64,000 bases of DNA, taken from the NCBI RefSeq assembly GCF_008370325.1, contig NZ_VNIP01000006.1, positions 744,001 to 808,000 on the forward strand. The letters are read 5' to 3'. This document shows, one piece after another, positions 24,960-35,000 of this stretch. Position numbers and translations under genes: made by a program. This DNA is from Martinezella tropici (GTDB taxonomy: Bacteria > Pseudomonadota > Alphaproteobacteria > Rhizobiales > Rhizobiaceae). Within the stretch, counting starts at the first letter, position 1, and each line of letters opens with the position of its first letter. The notes beneath the pieces are model-generated. The model saw only the letters and a list, made by a program, of their open reading frames with translations, made no database searches and was not told the DNA's origin.

Positions 24960-26216
24960 TCAGATTTTGCCGCCAGCCTCGGCGATGACCTTGGTGAGAC
25001 TGCCAGTTGCCGGGAAGAGGGGGATCAGGCATGCCTGCAAGGCGTGGTAAATATCCCCCTTGCCCGGGAACAGCGTGTGGGCCGGAACGAGACCCTCTGT
25101 CAGCTCTTCATGCCAGCCGCCATTGGTGTGATCTATGAACGCCCGGCCGATCACGCTCCAAATCTTGCGATAGCTTTCTTCGTGGAAGTCGCTCGGAACG
25201 TGTTCATTCAGATAGTGAGCGGCGCCTGCACCTTCGCAGGCAGGCCACCAGAGCTTGTTGCGTTTGGCCGGCGTATCTTCCCAGTCGAGCGTATAGAAGA
25301 AGCCGCTTTTATCATTGTCCCAACCCAGGGACATGGATTGCGAGAAGAGGCCCTTGGCGGCGTCCGGCATCCAGTCGTGACGTTTCTCCCCCAGCGACCA
25401 AAGCTGCAGGATAAGTCGCGCCCATTCCAGCCAATGCCCCGGTGTCGTGCCCGACGGCCGGAACATCTCATTGCCGCGATAATTCTTGTCGAGCACCCAA
25501 TCGGCGTTAAAGTGCTCGGCAACACGCCAGCCAACAGATCCAGCCGAACGCCGGATAACGAGATCCGCGATGCTTTCGGCCTTGTCGAGATATGCCTTTT
25601 CGCCTGTGACCTCGAAGGCGGCCATCAGCGCTTCCGTCAAATGCATGTTGGAATTCTGGCCGCGATAGCTGCCGCCGTCGATCAGCGACCAGTCCTGGTT
25701 GAATTCCTCGGCAATTGCCCCATGCTTTGCTTCCCAGAACTTCGTATTCAGAATTTCCGTGACATCCGCGAGCATGCCGTCGGCCAGCGGGTGTCCGATT
25801 GTCTTGGCAGAAGACGCCGCAAGCAGCACGAAAGCGTGACCATAACCCTGCTTGCTGGAATCGACCGGGCCGTCATTGTTCAGGGACCAGACATAGCCAC
25901 CATGTTTCGTGTCACGATGATGGTTCCATAGATAATTCATTCCATTGTCGACAATCTCGTTTGCGCCGGGACGACCAAGCAGCGACCCGATCGAGAAGCA
26001 ATGCACCATGCGCGCCGTCGAGTGGATACCGCGTACGGGATTGGCCTTATCCAGCGGTTTGCCGGCATCGTCCATCTCATAGAATCCGCCCTTGGGATTG
26101 ACGGCGCGATACTGGAAGAAATTGAAAAGCGCATCGGCCTGATCGAGCAGCCAGCGCCTGTGGTAGGCGCGGGTGCTCCAGTTTCCGAGCGTTGCGGGTT
26201 CAACCTGTATGTTCAT
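24960..26216 (-). CDS. AGE family epimerase/isomerase (mannose isomerase or N-acylglucosamine 2-epimerase type)
   Basis: 418 aa, usual for the (alpha/alpha)6-barrel AGE family. Conserved stretches include GGFYEMDDAGKP, a HSTARMVHCFSIG active-site region, KHGGYVWSLNNDGPVD, GTTPGHWLEWARL and WWPACEG. Members interconvert mannose and fructose, or GlcNAc and ManNAc, or cellobiose and its epimer; the residues visible do not separate these for certain. The ATG at 26216 is set by AAGGAGG just upstream; a longer frame to 26363 lacks family character. It is divergent from metH. Confidence 0.85.
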   Translation of the reverse strand: MNIQVEPATLGNWSTRAYHRRWLLDQADALFNFFQYRAVNPKGGFYEMDDAGKPLDKANPVRGIHSTARMVHCFSIGSLLGRPGANEIVDNGMNYLWNHHRDTKHGGYVWSLNNDGPVDSSKQGYGHAFVLLAASSAKTIGHPLADGMLADVTEILNTKFWEAKHGAIAEEFNQDWSLIDGGSYRGQNSNMHLTEALMAAFEVTGEKAYLDKAESIADLVIRRSAGSVGWRVAEHFNADWVLDKNYRGNEMFRPSGTTPGHWLEWARLILQLWSLGEKRHDWMPDAAKGLFSQSMSLGWDNDKSGFFYTLDWEDTPAKRNKLWWPACEGAGAAHYLNEHVPSDFHEESYRKIWSVIGRAFIDHTNGGWHEELTEGLVPAHTLFPGKGDIYHALQACLIPLFPATGSLTKVIAEAGGKI

Positions 26217-26416
26217 GCCGTCCTCCTTGGATTCTTTTCCAGAAGCCGTATAGCGCCGCCCGAAAGCGCTGTCATGGCGTATGGGATGAAACTGTGTCGT
26301 TACCCTCGCGTTGTCCATGGTCGGGCCCCAATTCGTCCGGTCTGTCTTTTCCTGAAAGAACACAACTATAGAAGAGGCGTGCTTGCACTACATCGAACAT
26401 GAGCGTAGATATGTTG

Positions 26417-26436
26417 ACATAAAGATATCTTTATGT
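26417..26436. promoter_or_regulatory. Perfect 20-bp palindrome in front of metH (SahR-type operator candidate)
   Basis: ACATAAAGATATCTTTATGT is identical on both strands and lies 42 bases before the metH start. Palindromes with a GATATC centre are reported for SahR, the ArsR-type regulator of methionine-cycle genes in Proteobacteria; the exact Rhizobiales consensus is from memory. A regulator sensing S-adenosylhomocysteine would fit metH. Confidence 0.65.
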
Positions 26437-26478
26437 GATCTGGTTGCGGAGTCGCAATCAGGCCAGAGGAATTCGCTT

Positions 26479-29400
26479 ATGTTTGACACTCTTTTTGGTT
26501 CCGAGACGGCGAAGCGCAATGGCGGCGAGATTTTCGAAGCCTTGCGAAATGCGGCGAGCGAACGGATACTCGTGCTTGATGGCGCCATGGGCACGCAGAT
26601 CCAGGGTCTCGGCTTTGACGAGGATCAGTTTCGCGGCCATCGATTCATCGGTTGCGCGTGCCACCAGAAGGGCAATAACGACCTCCTCATCCTGACCCAG
26701 CCCGATGCGATTGAAGATATTCATTATCGCTATGCCAAAGCCGGTGCGGATATCCTCGAGACCAACACCTTCTCCTCCACCCGCATTGCGCAGGCGGACT
26801 ACCAGATGGAAGGTGCGGTCTACGACCTCAACAAGGAGGGCGCCGAGATCGTCCGCCGCGCGGCGATCCGCGCGGAGCGAGAAGACGGCAAGCGCCGTTT
26901 CGTTGCCGGTGCCATCGGCCCGACCAATCGTACGGCCTCGATCTCGCCCGACGTCAACAATCCCGGCTATCGTGCTGTCAGCTTTGATGATTTGCGCCTG
27001 GCCTATGGCGAGCAGATCGACGGTCTGATCGATGGCGGCGCCGATATCATTCTGATTGAGACGATTTTCGATACGCTGAACGCCAAGGCTGCGATCTTCG
27101 CCTGTGAGGAGCGCTTCGAGGCCAAGGGCATCCATTTGCCTGTTATGATTTCAGGCACGATCACCGATCTTTCCGGCCGTACGTTGTCAGGTCAGACCCC
27201 TTCAGCGTTCTGGAATTCCGTGCGCCATGCCAGCCCCTTTACTGTCGGCCTTAATTGTGCGCTCGGCGCCAATGCCATGCGGCCGCATCTGCAGGAGCTT
27301 TCGGCAGCTGCGGATACCTTCATCTGCGCCTATCCGAATGCCGGTTTGCCGAACGAATTCGGTCGGTACGATGAAACGCCCGAGATGATGGCGGCTCAGG
27401 TCGAAGAGTTTGCGCGCGAAGGACTCGTCAATATCGTTGGCGGCTGCTGCGGTTCGACGCCTGAGCATATCGCCGCGATCGCTCAGGCGGTTTCCAAGTA
27501 TCCACCGCGCAAGCTCGCCGAGCATCGTCCCTTCATGGCGCTTTCCGGCCTGGAGCCTTTCGAGCTCAGCAAGGACATTCCTTTCGTCAACGTCGGCGAG
27601 CGCACGAACGTTACCGGCTCGGCGAAATTCCGCAAGCTGATCACTAACGCCGACTATGCGGCAGCACTTGTCGTTGCCCGCGATCAGGTCGAGAACGGTG
27701 CGCAGGTGATCGACATCAACATGGATGAGGGCCTGATCGATTCAGAGAAGGCGATGGTGGAATTCCTCAATCTCATCGCGGCTGAACCGGATATCGCGCG
27801 TGTTCCCGTGATGATCGACAGTTCCAAGTTTTCGATCATCGAGGCCGGCCTGAAATGCGTGCAGGGCAAGCCTATCGTCAATTCGATCTCCTTGAAGGAA
27901 GGCGAAGAGAACTTCCTCAAGCAGGCTCGATTGATGCGGATGTACGGCGCGGCCGTCATCGTGATGGCGTTCGATGAACAGGGGCAGGCAGACAGCTATG
28001 AGCGCAAGGTTGGGATCTGCTCGCGTGCCTACAAGCTGCTGACGGAAGTGGCGGGCCTGCCACCGGAAGATATCATCTTTGATCCGAATATCTTCGCGGT
28101 CGCGACTGGCATCGAAGAACACAATAATTACGGCGTCGACTTTATCGAAGCGACGAGGACGATCCGGAAGACCATGCCGCTGGTTCATATTTCCGGTGGC
28201 GTGTCGAACCTGTCCTTCTCGTTTCGCGGCAATGAACCTGTCCGCGAGGCCATGCATGCCGTGTTCCTCTACCACGCCATCCAGGCGGGCATGGACATGG
28301 GCATCGTCAATGCCGGTCAGCTTGCGGTCTACGACAATATCGACCCCGAATTGCGAGAGGCCTGCGAGGACGTCGTGCTCAACCGCCGGCCTGACAGTAC
28401 GGAGCGCCTGCTTGAAATTGCCGAGCGCTTCCGTGGTGCTGGCGGCAAGGAGGCCAAGGCGCAGGATCTTTCCTGGCGAGAATGGCCGGTCGAGAAGCGG
28501 CTCGAGCATGCGCTGGTCAATGGCATTACCGAATATATCGAAGCCGATACCGAGGAAGCACGTCAGGCCGCCGAGCGGCCGCTGCATGTGATCGAAGGGC
28601 CTTTGATGGCCGGTATGAATGTCGTTGGCGACCTTTTCGGTTCGGGCAAGATGTTCCTACCGCAAGTGGTAAAGTCTGCCCGCGTCATGAAGCAGGCCGT
28701 TGCCGTGCTGCTGCCTTATATGGAAGCCGAAAAGCTTGCCAATGGCGGTGGTGGTGAACGGCACTCGGCCGGCAAGGTACTGATGGCGACCGTCAAGGGC
28801 GATGTGCACGACATCGGCAAGAACATCGTCGGCGTCGTTCTCGCCTGCAACAATTACGAAATCATCGATCTCGGCGTCATGGTGCCGGCGACGAAGATCC
28901 TGGAAATCGCTGTCGCCAAAAAAGTCGATATCATCGGTCTATCTGGATTGATCACGCCGTCCCTGGACGAGATGGTGCATGTTGCCTCGGAAATGGAGCG
29001 GCAGGGATTCGATATTCCGCTGCTGATCGGTGGTGCCACCACCAGCCGCGTTCATACGGCGGTGAAGATTCATCCGAGCTATCATCGCGGGCAGACGGTC
29101 TATGTCACGGACGCCAGCCGCGCCGTCGGTGTCGTATCGGCCTTGCTGTCATCCGAAGCGCGCCAGGGCTATGTCGATACTGTCCGAGCCGAATATTCCA
29201 AGGTCGCTGCCGCGCATGCGCGCAGCGAGGCCGAGAAGGTGCGTCTGCCGATCGCAAGGGCGCGCGAGAATGCCGAGAAGGTGGATTGGTCGAGCTACAA
29301 GCCCGTCAGGCCGCAGTTCTTCGGCACCAAGGTGTTCGAGAGCTACGATCTTGCCGAGCTGGCGAAATATATCGACTGGACGCCGTTCTTCCAGACCTGG

Positions 29401-30255
29401 GAGCTCAAGGGTCGTTTCCCAGCCATTCTGGAGGATGAGAAGCAGGGCGAGGCGGCACGGCAGCTTTACAGCGATGCGCAAGCGATGCTGGAAAAGATCA
29501 TCGCGGAGAACTGGTTCCGCCCGCGCGCGGTCATCGGCTTCTGGCCGGCGGGTGCGTTCGGCGACGATATCAAGCTGTTTATGGATGAAAGCCGCAGTGA
29601 GGAGTTTGGGACTTTCTACACGCTGCGCCAGCAGCTGTCGAAGCGGGATGGCCGACCGAATGTGGCTCTGTCGGACTTCGTGGCGCCGGTTTCAAGCGGT
29701 GTGGGCGATTATGTCGGCGGCTTCGTCGTCACTGCCGGCATCGAGGAAGTGGCCATCGCCGAGCGTTTCGAACGGGCGAATGACGATTATTCATCGATCC
29801 TCGTCAAGGCGCTGGCCGATCGCTTTGCCGAGGCCTTTGCCGAGCGGATGCATGAGCGCGTGCGGCGGGAATTCTGGGGTTATGCTACGGACGAAAACTT
29901 CTCGAGCGAAGAACTCGTTCTTGAAGCCTATGCCGGCATTCGCCCGGCGCCTGGCTATCCAGCGCAGCCTGATCATACCGAGAAAGATACGCTTTTCCGT
30001 TTGCTCGATGCCGAAGCGGCAACGGGCGTGACCCTTACGGAAAGCTATGCAATGTGGCCGGGCTCATCCGTCTCTGGCATCTACATTGGTCATCCGTCGT
30101 CCTATTATTTCGGTGTAGCCAAGGTCGAACGCGATCAGGTGGAAGATTATGCCGCCCGCAAGGGCATGCCTGTTGCCGAGGTGGAACGTTGGCTAGGCCC
30201 CGTTCTCAACTATGTGCCTGAAAAGCGCGACGCAGACGTGGACGACGCGGCCTGA
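26479..30255 (+). CDS. metH: Methionine synthase, cobalamin-dependent
   Basis: 1258 aa, the full four-module enzyme. The homocysteine-binding barrel comes first, with Zn ligands Cys260 (VGLNCALGA) and Cys323/Cys324 (GGCCGST). The methyl-tetrahydrofolate (pterin) domain follows ([16 protein letters not shown]). The B12 domain has [12 protein letters not shown] with the cobalt-coordinating His777, and the AdoMet reactivation domain closes the protein ([19 protein letters not shown]). It transfers the methyl group of 5-methyl-THF to homocysteine in the cytosol. The ATG at 26479 is placed by AGAGGA eight bases upstream. The upstream palindrome suggests control by methionine-cycle state, and a strong terminator follows. 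Confidence 0.97.
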   Translation: MFDTLFGSETAKRNGGEIFEALRNAASERILVLDGAMGTQIQGLGFDEDQFRGHRFIGCACHQKGNNDLLILTQPDAIEDIHYRYAKAGADILETNTFSSTRIAQADYQMEGAVYDLNKEGAEIVRRAAIRAEREDGKRRFVAGAIGPTNRTASISPDVNNPGYRAVSFDDLRLAYGEQIDGLIDGGADIILIETIFDTLNAKAAIFACEERFEAKGIHLPVMISGTITDLSGRTLSGQTPSAFWNSVRHASPFTVGLNCALGANAMRPHLQELSAAADTFICAYPNAGLPNEFGRYDETPEMMAAQVEEFAREGLVNIVGGCCGSTPEHIAAIAQAVSKYPPRKLAEHRPFMALSGLEPFELSKDIPFVNVGERTNVTGSAKFRKLITNADYAAALVVARDQVENGAQVIDINMDEGLIDSEKAMVEFLNLIAAEPDIARVPVMIDSSKFSIIEAGLKCVQGKPIVNSISLKEGEENFLKQARLMRMYGAAVIVMAFDEQGQADSYERKVGICSRAYKLLTEVAGLPPEDIIFDPNIFAVATGIEEHNNYGVDFIEATRTIRKTMPLVHISGGVSNLSFSFRGNEPVREAMHAVFLYHAIQAGMDMGIVNAGQLAVYDNIDPELREACEDVVLNRRPDSTERLLEIAERFRGAGGKEAKAQDLSWREWPVEKRLEHALVNGITEYIEADTEEARQAAERPLHVIEGPLMAGMNVVGDLFGSGKMFLPQVVKSARVMKQAVAVLLPYMEAEKLANGGGGERHSAGKVLMATVKGDVHDIGKNIVGVVLACNNYEIIDLGVMVPATKILEIAVAKKVDIIGLSGLITPSLDEMVHVASEMERQGFDIPLLIGGATTSRVHTAVKIHPSYHRGQTVYVTDASRAVGVVSALLSSEARQGYVDTVRAEYSKVAAAHARSEAEKVRLPIARARENAEKVDWSSYKPVRPQFFGTKVFESYDLAELAKYIDWTPFFQTWELKGRFPAILEDEKQGEAARQLYSDAQAMLEKIIAENWFRPRAVIGFWPAGAFGDDIKLFMDESRSEEFGTFYTLRQQLSKRDGRPNVALSDFVAPVSSGVGDYVGGFVVTAGIEEVAIAERFERANDDYSSILVKALADRFAEAFAERMHERVRREFWGYATDENFSSEELVLEAYAGIRPAPGYPAQPDHTEKDTLFRLLDAEAATGVTLTESYAMWPGSSVSGIYIGHPSSYYFGVAKVERDQVEDYAARKGMPVAEVERWLGPVLNYVPEKRDADVDDAA

Positions 30256-30308
30256 TTTCGAGTCCTTTCAAAGGCTTGACCTGTTTCGCTTAGAATGTGA
30301 TTCCGCAT

Positions 30309-30351
30309 AAAAACGCCGCCTCGGCTGCTCAAGCTGGGGCGGCGTTTTTTT
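30309..30351 (+). terminator. Strong hairpin terminator after metH
   Basis: AAAAACGCCGCC pairs with GGCGGCGTTTTTT around a GC-rich loop and is flanked by A and T runs, so it may end transcription from both sides: metH on the left and the minus-strand gntR operon on the right. Confidence 0.85.
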
Positions 30352-30386
30352 GATTCCAGAAGTTCTTTCTGCTTCGCAGATTTGCG

Positions 30387-31151
30387 CTAGTTCGCGCCTA
30401 TCGTCAGCTCCGCGACGAAATCATAGGCGTCACCGCGATAAAGCGATCGCGTGAATTCGACTGCCCGGCCGGAGCCGAGATAGGAGATGCGTTCGATCGA
30501 GAGGCCTGCGGCTCCCACGGGGACGCCGAGCAGCTCGGCATCGGCCTCTTTCATATTGGTTGCGGATATGCGCTGAACGGCGCGAACCGGGCGCACCTGC
30601 CGCTTTTCCAGTTCCGCATAGAGCGATGTCGTTACCACCGACGGATCCGGCAGGAACTCACCGGAGACGCTGGCGTGTTCGATCGCGAGTGGCTGATCGT
30701 CGGCAATGCGCAGGCGGCTCAGCCGCGATACCTTCGTGTCGGCCGCAAGGCCGAGAATCATCATCTCGTCCGGAGAGGGTGTGTGCACGCCCTTGTGCAG
30801 CCATTCGGAACGAGCGGTCATCCCGCGTCGGGCCATGTCCTCCGTGAATGACGTCAGCTGCGACAGCCGCTGCTCCACCTTGGAAACTGGTTTTGCGACG
30901 AAGGTACCGGAACCATGGCGGCGGACGAGGATGCCTTCGGCGACGAGATCGTCGATTGCCTTGCGCACGGTGACGCGGCTGACCGCGGCGAATTCGGCGA
31001 TGTCGCGCTCCGGCGGAAGTGCGTCACCTTGTTTCAGCCTTCCGATCTTCACTGCCTCTTCGAGCGTGCGCCGCAGCTTGACATACAGCGGACCCGTGCC
31101 GCCTCCCGAAAGGCGCTCCGGCGAGAAGATCGCGCTCAAATCTTCGGTCAT
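30387..31151 (-). CDS. GntR family regulator with UTRA domain (NagR/HutC type)
   Basis: 254 aa. A winged helix-turn-helix fills about residues 22-90 (LPPERDIAEFAAVSRVTVRK and the wing GTFVAKP). A UTRA effector domain follows from about 110, with LRIADDQPLAIEHASVSGE. UTRA regulators of this subgroup often sense phosphorylated amino sugars. It overlaps the kinase gene by four bases (ATGA), so both are made from one message. The divergent gap at 32033-32575 has TGGTA half-sites that could be its operator. The amino-sugar reading is inferred from neighbours. Confidence 0.88.
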   Translation of the reverse strand: MTEDLSAIFSPERLSGGGTGPLYVKLRRTLEEAVKIGRLKQGDALPPERDIAEFAAVSRVTVRKAIDDLVAEGILVRRHGSGTFVAKPVSKVEQRLSQLTSFTEDMARRGMTARSEWLHKGVHTPSPDEMMILGLAADTKVSRLSRLRIADDQPLAIEHASVSGEFLPDPSVVTTSLYAELEKRQVRPVRAVQRISATNMKEADAELLGVPVGAAGLSIERISYLGSGRAVEFTRSLYRGDAYDFVAELTIGAN

Positions 31152-32032
31152 GCCCTGGATCCTTCTCCACCCTGCAGCAATTTTGCTGCCAGCTCCACGG
31201 CGCCGCGCAAGACATCGCCCTTGGGTTCGGCGAGAATCACCTTGTGCCGTTCATCAAGCCAGGGACGATAGGCTTGGGCAAGGCCGCCAAGAAGGCAGAT
31301 CGAAGGGCATCCCGGCCAAAGCAATGCGTCAAGGCTCTCGGTTATGGATCTCGCCGCCATCTTGACGATATCGATGGCGACGACATCCTCCAGGCCGGCA
31401 TATTCGAACACGATTGGAGCGTAGCGTGCGAAATCCTTGGGCTTCGATACGTGAGCAAATTCGACGATCCGTTCCGGATCGTTGCCATATTCAGCCATAA
31501 TCGATGCCGTCAGCGCCGAGCCCGTCATCACCCCATCATGCGCGAGAAGAACTCGTTCGAGCAGGTCGCGGCCAAGGCGTGCGCCGCTGGCTTGATCGCC
31601 GATGATAAAGCCCCAACCGCCAATCCCCCAGCTCTTGCCATCGCGCCGGGCATTGTAGACGGAGCCGGTGCCGAAGGCGCCGATGATCCCGTCGGCGTCG
31701 CCGAGCGCACCTTGAAGCGCAATCGTCGCATCGGTGACCACGCGAGTGCTTGCAAAGGGCAGGGCGCCTTCGACCCGTTTGCCATAATTTCCGACATTGG
31801 CTCCGGCGGTTCCGATGACCGCAGGTAGTTTCCCTAGCAGTTCAGGGTCCAGCTTTGCATCGATCAGTGCTTGCTTTGCCGAGGCGACGATGTGGATTAA
31901 CGAGTTTTCCAGGTCGGAAAGGATATTGGCCGCGCCGGCCTTGCCGGTGCCGAGTACTTGTCCGGTGCCGTCTATAATCGCTGCCCGGCAACTTGTCCCG
32001 CCGCCGTCGATACCAATTGCAAACTGCCCCAT
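31148..32032 (-). CDS. BadF/BadG-type N-acetylglucosamine kinase-like ATPase
   Basis: 294 aa. It is an ASKHA-fold kinase: the phosphate-1 loop GIDGGGTSCRAAIIDG lies at residues 6-22, the adenosine-side motif IGAFGTGSVYNARRDGK follows, and GGWGFIIGDQASGARLGRDLL is the family mark of BadF-type GlcNAc kinases. It would phosphorylate an imported amino sugar in the cytosol. GGAGG four bases before the ATG at 32032 supports the start; the frame is open further up to 32134. It is coupled to the GntR gene and divergent from the ABC operon. Confidence 0.85.
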   Translation of the reverse strand: MGQFAIGIDGGGTSCRAAIIDGTGQVLGTGKAGAANILSDLENSLIHIVASAKQALIDAKLDPELLGKLPAVIGTAGANVGNYGKRVEGALPFASTRVVTDATIALQGALGDADGIIGAFGTGSVYNARRDGKSWGIGGWGFIIGDQASGARLGRDLLERVLLAHDGVMTGSALTASIMAEYGNDPERIVEFAHVSKPKDFARYAPIVFEYAGLEDVVAIDIVKMAARSITESLDALLWPGCPSICLLGGLAQAYRPWLDERHKVILAEPKGDVLRGAVELAAKLLQGGEGSRA

Positions 32033-32575
32033 CATGCCTCCGGATGCCGCATGTTCCCCGCTTTTCAATACAATACCAAAAAAATACCATTTACCAATAG
32101 GTGGCGTGCTCATTTTTACTGGCTCGTATCCCACTGAAATACATGGGATAATTTGTTTCCGTCGATATTTTTGTATGTGAAAGTTAAAATCGGCTGGACA
32201 ATTGGTATTTTTTTGGCCTTAATTCGCAACAAGGGAACAATGCGAACGGACGTCGGCAAAGCCGCCAAAAGAACAGCAGCCGGTAGGTGGGCATCAAAGG
32301 CGTGCATCTCGTCGTTGTCCCTACCGTTCGGATCAGGAGGATCTCGCTTCGGCGTTCGTCGTGAATTTCCCGCATGGTTCTTGCAGCGTCTCCGCCCGGG
32401 TGGCGGCGGGCGGCAATCGATCCGGCTGATCGGGCAGAGCGCCCCTGAAGCCTTTGCATGAGGGGTCGGCAATATTGGCGATCCCAATGGGGCGCTGACC
32501 GTTTCCTCGGACAGGCCAGCGGATTTTCAGATCGAGAACAGCGCCTTGCTATGGCGTGGAAAACAGGAGAGGGAA
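32033..32575. other. Long divergent regulatory gap between the kinase and ABC operons
   Basis: About 540 bases without a credible gene. It holds an inverted pair of the 14-mer TGGTATTTTTTTGG (minus strand at 32076, plus strand at 32203) and several further TGGTA half-sites; the rest, to 32560, shows nothing that I can name. Confidence 0.5.
32074..32216. promoter_or_regulatory. TGGTA half-site cluster, candidate GntR/NagR operator
   Basis: Read on the minus strand, TGGTA occurs at 32074-32078, 32085-32089 and 32092-32096. The 14-mer TGGTATTTTTTTGG occurs there and again on the plus strand at 32203-32216. TGGT-type half-sites are known for HutC/NagR/YvoA regulators (for example ATTGGTATAGACCAAT in Bacillus). 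The direct-repeat layout here is not the standard palindrome, so the assignment is tentative. Confidence 0.4.
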
Positions 32576-33835
32576 ATGAAAACCAATGTTCTGAAAGGCT
32601 TGCTTCTTGCATCGAGCCTGCTGACCTCGGTCAGCCTAGCGCATGCAGCCGATGTGACGCTGACGGTTGAAAGTTGGCGTAACGACGACCTGCAGATCTG
32701 GCAGGAAAAAATCATCCCGGCTTTCGAAGCGAAGAATCCGGGCATCAAGATCGTCTTCTCGCCGACGGCTCCGACCGAATACAATGCATCGCTGAACGCC
32801 AAGCTCGACGCCGGCTCCGCAGGCGACATCATCACCTGCCGTCCGTTCGACGCCTCGCTCGACCTTTTCAACAAGAAGCATCTTGCCGATCTGACGAGCC
32901 TGAAGGGCTTGGAAAACTTCTCTGCCGTCGCCAAGGCCGCCTGGTCCACCGACGATGGAAAGTCGACCTTCTGCGTGCCGATGGCGTCCGTCATCCACGG
33001 CTTCATCTACAATAAAGATGCCTTCGACAAGCTCGGCCTGAAGGTCCCGGCGACACGCGACGAGTTTTTTGCTGTTCTTGATAAGATCAAGGCCGACGGC
33101 ACCTACATCCCGATGGCCATGGGCACGAAGGATCTCTGGGAAGCCGCAACCATGGGCTATCAGAACATTGGCCCGAACTACTGGAAGGGCGAAGACGGCC
33201 GCAAGGCGCTGATATCAGGCAAGGAAAAGCTGACGGACGCGCCGTGGGTCGATCCTTACAAGGAACTGGCCAAGTGGAAACCCTACCTCGGCGACGGCTT
33301 CGAAGCTCAGGGCTATGCTGACAGTCAGAACCTCTTCACGCTCGGCAAAGCTGCGATCTATCCGGCCGGCTCCTGGGAAATTGCTCTCTTCAACACCCAG
33401 GCGCAGTTCAAGATGAGCGCATTCCCGCCGCCGGTCGCAAAGGCTGGCGACACCGCCTATATCTCCGACCATCCGGACATCGGCGTCGGCTTGAACACGA
33501 AGAGCAAGCATCAGGAAGAAGCCAAGAAGTTCTTGAGCTGGGTCGCTTCCGACGAGTTTGCCAACATCTATGCCAACTCGCTACCTGGCTTCTTCAGCCT
33601 GAACTCGCATCCGGTAAAGATGAGTGATGCACTAGCGCAGGAATTCGTTTCCTGGCGTGACAATCACAAGTCGACCGTTCGGTCCACCTATCAGATCCTG
33701 TCGCGCGGTAAGCCGAATCTGGAAAATGAAACCTGGACCGAATCCGCAAACGTGATCAACGGCACGGATACACCGGACGATGCTGCCAAGAAGCTTCAGA
33801 AGGGCCTCGACAGCTGGTACAAGCCCGGCAAGTAA
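32576..33835 (+). CDS. Sugar ABC transporter substrate-binding protein
   Basis: 419 aa. A signal peptide (residues 1-24, cut at AHA-AD) is followed by a family 1 solute-binding fold with VTLTVESWRNDDLQIWQEKI, KIVFSPTAPTEYNASLNAKL, GSAGDIITCRPFD and AIYPAGSWEI. It captures a carbohydrate in the periplasm for the two permeases downstream. GGAGAGGGAA stands before the ATG. A hairpin follows the gene at 33851, probably raising its yield over the permeases. With the amino-sugar kinase next door, GlcNAc or a chito-oligosaccharide is a reasonable but unproven ligand. Confidence 0.88.
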   Translation: MKTNVLKGLLLASSLLTSVSLAHAADVTLTVESWRNDDLQIWQEKIIPAFEAKNPGIKIVFSPTAPTEYNASLNAKLDAGSAGDIITCRPFDASLDLFNKKHLADLTSLKGLENFSAVAKAAWSTDDGKSTFCVPMASVIHGFIYNKDAFDKLGLKVPATRDEFFAVLDKIKADGTYIPMAMGTKDLWEAATMGYQNIGPNYWKGEDGRKALISGKEKLTDAPWVDPYKELAKWKPYLGDGFEAQGYADSQNLFTLGKAAIYPAGSWEIALFNTQAQFKMSAFPPPVAKAGDTAYISDHPDIGVGLNTKSKHQEEAKKFLSWVASDEFANIYANSLPGFFSLNSHPVKMSDALAQEFVSWRDNHKSTVRSTYQILSRGKPNLENETWTESANVINGTDTPDDAAKKLQKGLDSWYKPGK

Positions 33836-33850
33836 ATAGTTGCCTCATGC

Positions 33851-33883
33851 GGGCGAGGGACCTTACGGGCTCCTCGCCCTTTT
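33851..33883 (+). terminator. Intercistronic hairpin after the binding-protein gene
   Basis: GGGCGAGG pairs with CCTCGCCC and is followed by TTTTC. It stands between the binding protein and the permease genes, where partial termination or 3' end protection is common in ABC operons. Confidence 0.6.
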
Positions 33884-34035
33884 CATGGTTTCGATAATCG
33901 AGCCGGCGATCGCCTCGCCTTTGCATTCGACGCACCCGATGCCGTTTCACTTCGGCCATAAGCCGTAACTGCGGGTGGATTTGAACCTTAGAGCTGCTGC
34001 GTCGGCATGCAGCCAAGAAAAACAGGCAGAAAGCC

Positions 34036-34989
34036 ATGAGCGACGCTGCGACATCAGATGCCATTGAGGTTATGCCGATCAGGCGCTCCAAGCGCTGGCA
34101 CATCCTCGTCTTCTTATTCCCGGCCTTTGTCGTCTATACGGCGGTCATGATCCTGCCGCTGATCGAGACCTTGCGGCTGTCGCTTTACAATGTCGTCGAC
34201 AATCAGTCCGTCTTCGTCGGGCTGAACAATTTCAAGGTTTTGTTCGGCGACGAACGCTGGTCGCATGATTTCTGGAATGCGCTGCGCAACAACCTGATCT
34301 TCTTCGTCATTCACATGTGCGTGCAGAATCCGATCGGTGTGGCTTTGGCTGCACTCCTGTCTTTGCCGAAGCTGCGCTTTGTCGCCTTCTACCGCACGGC
34401 CATCTTCCTGCCGACGCTGCTTTCCTTCGTTGTCGTCGGCTTCATCTGGAAGCTGATCCTCTCGCCACTCTGGGGTGTTGCGCCCGAGCTTCTGAATATC
34501 ATAGGTCTGAAATCGTTCTTCGCCCCGTGGCTCGGCAGGCCGAGCACGGCGCTGATTACCGTCGCGCTGATCTCGGTCTGGCAATATGTCGGCATCCCGA
34601 TGATGCTGATCTATGCCGCACTGCTCAATATCCCCGAAGAGGTCATCGAGGCGGCCGAATGCGATGGTATCACCGGCTGGAGCCAGTTCTGGAAAATCAA
34701 GCTGCCGCTAGTATTGCCGGCGATCGGCATCATCTCGATCCTGACATTCGTCGGCAATTTCAACGCGTTCGATCTGGTTTATACCGTGCAGGGCGCCTTG
34801 GCGGGGCCGGATGGGTCCACCGATATTCTCGGGACGCTGCTTTACCGCGTCTTCTTCGGTTTCCAGCTTCAGCTGGGTGACCGCTCGATGGGTGCGACGA
34901 TCGCGACGGTGATGTTCCTCATCATTCTGGCCGGCGTTTCGTTCTATCTTTTCATCGTGCAGCGGCGCATCCGCCGCTATCAGTTCTGA
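34036..34989 (+). CDS. Sugar ABC transporter permease (MalF/UgpA type)
   Basis: 317 aa with six membrane segments. The cytoplasmic EAA loop, which docks to the ATPase, reads EEVIEAAECDGITGWSQFWKIKLPL (residues about 199-223). The N-terminal 25 residues are cytosolic and basic. It pairs with the permease that starts 11 bases behind it to form the channel for the sugar. The length and the six-segment layout are typical. Confidence 0.92.
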   Translation: MSDAATSDAIEVMPIRRSKRWHILVFLFPAFVVYTAVMILPLIETLRLSLYNVVDNQSVFVGLNNFKVLFGDERWSHDFWNALRNNLIFFVIHMCVQNPIGVALAALLSLPKLRFVAFYRTAIFLPTLLSFVVVGFIWKLILSPLWGVAPELLNIIGLKSFFAPWLGRPSTALITVALISVWQYVGIPMMLIYAALLNIPEEVIEAAECDGITGWSQFWKIKLPLVLPAIGIISILTFVGNFNAFDLVYTVQGALAGPDGSTDILGTLLYRVFFGFQLQLGDRSMGATIATVMFLIILAGVSFYLFIVQRRIRRYQF

Positions 34990-35000
34990 GGAGCGCGACC

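Noticed and set aside
24936-25931. Open frame of 331 codons on the plus strand opposite the AGE epimerase.
   Set aside because: GC-rich antisense frame; the epimerase on the other strand has full family motifs and a strong ribosome site.
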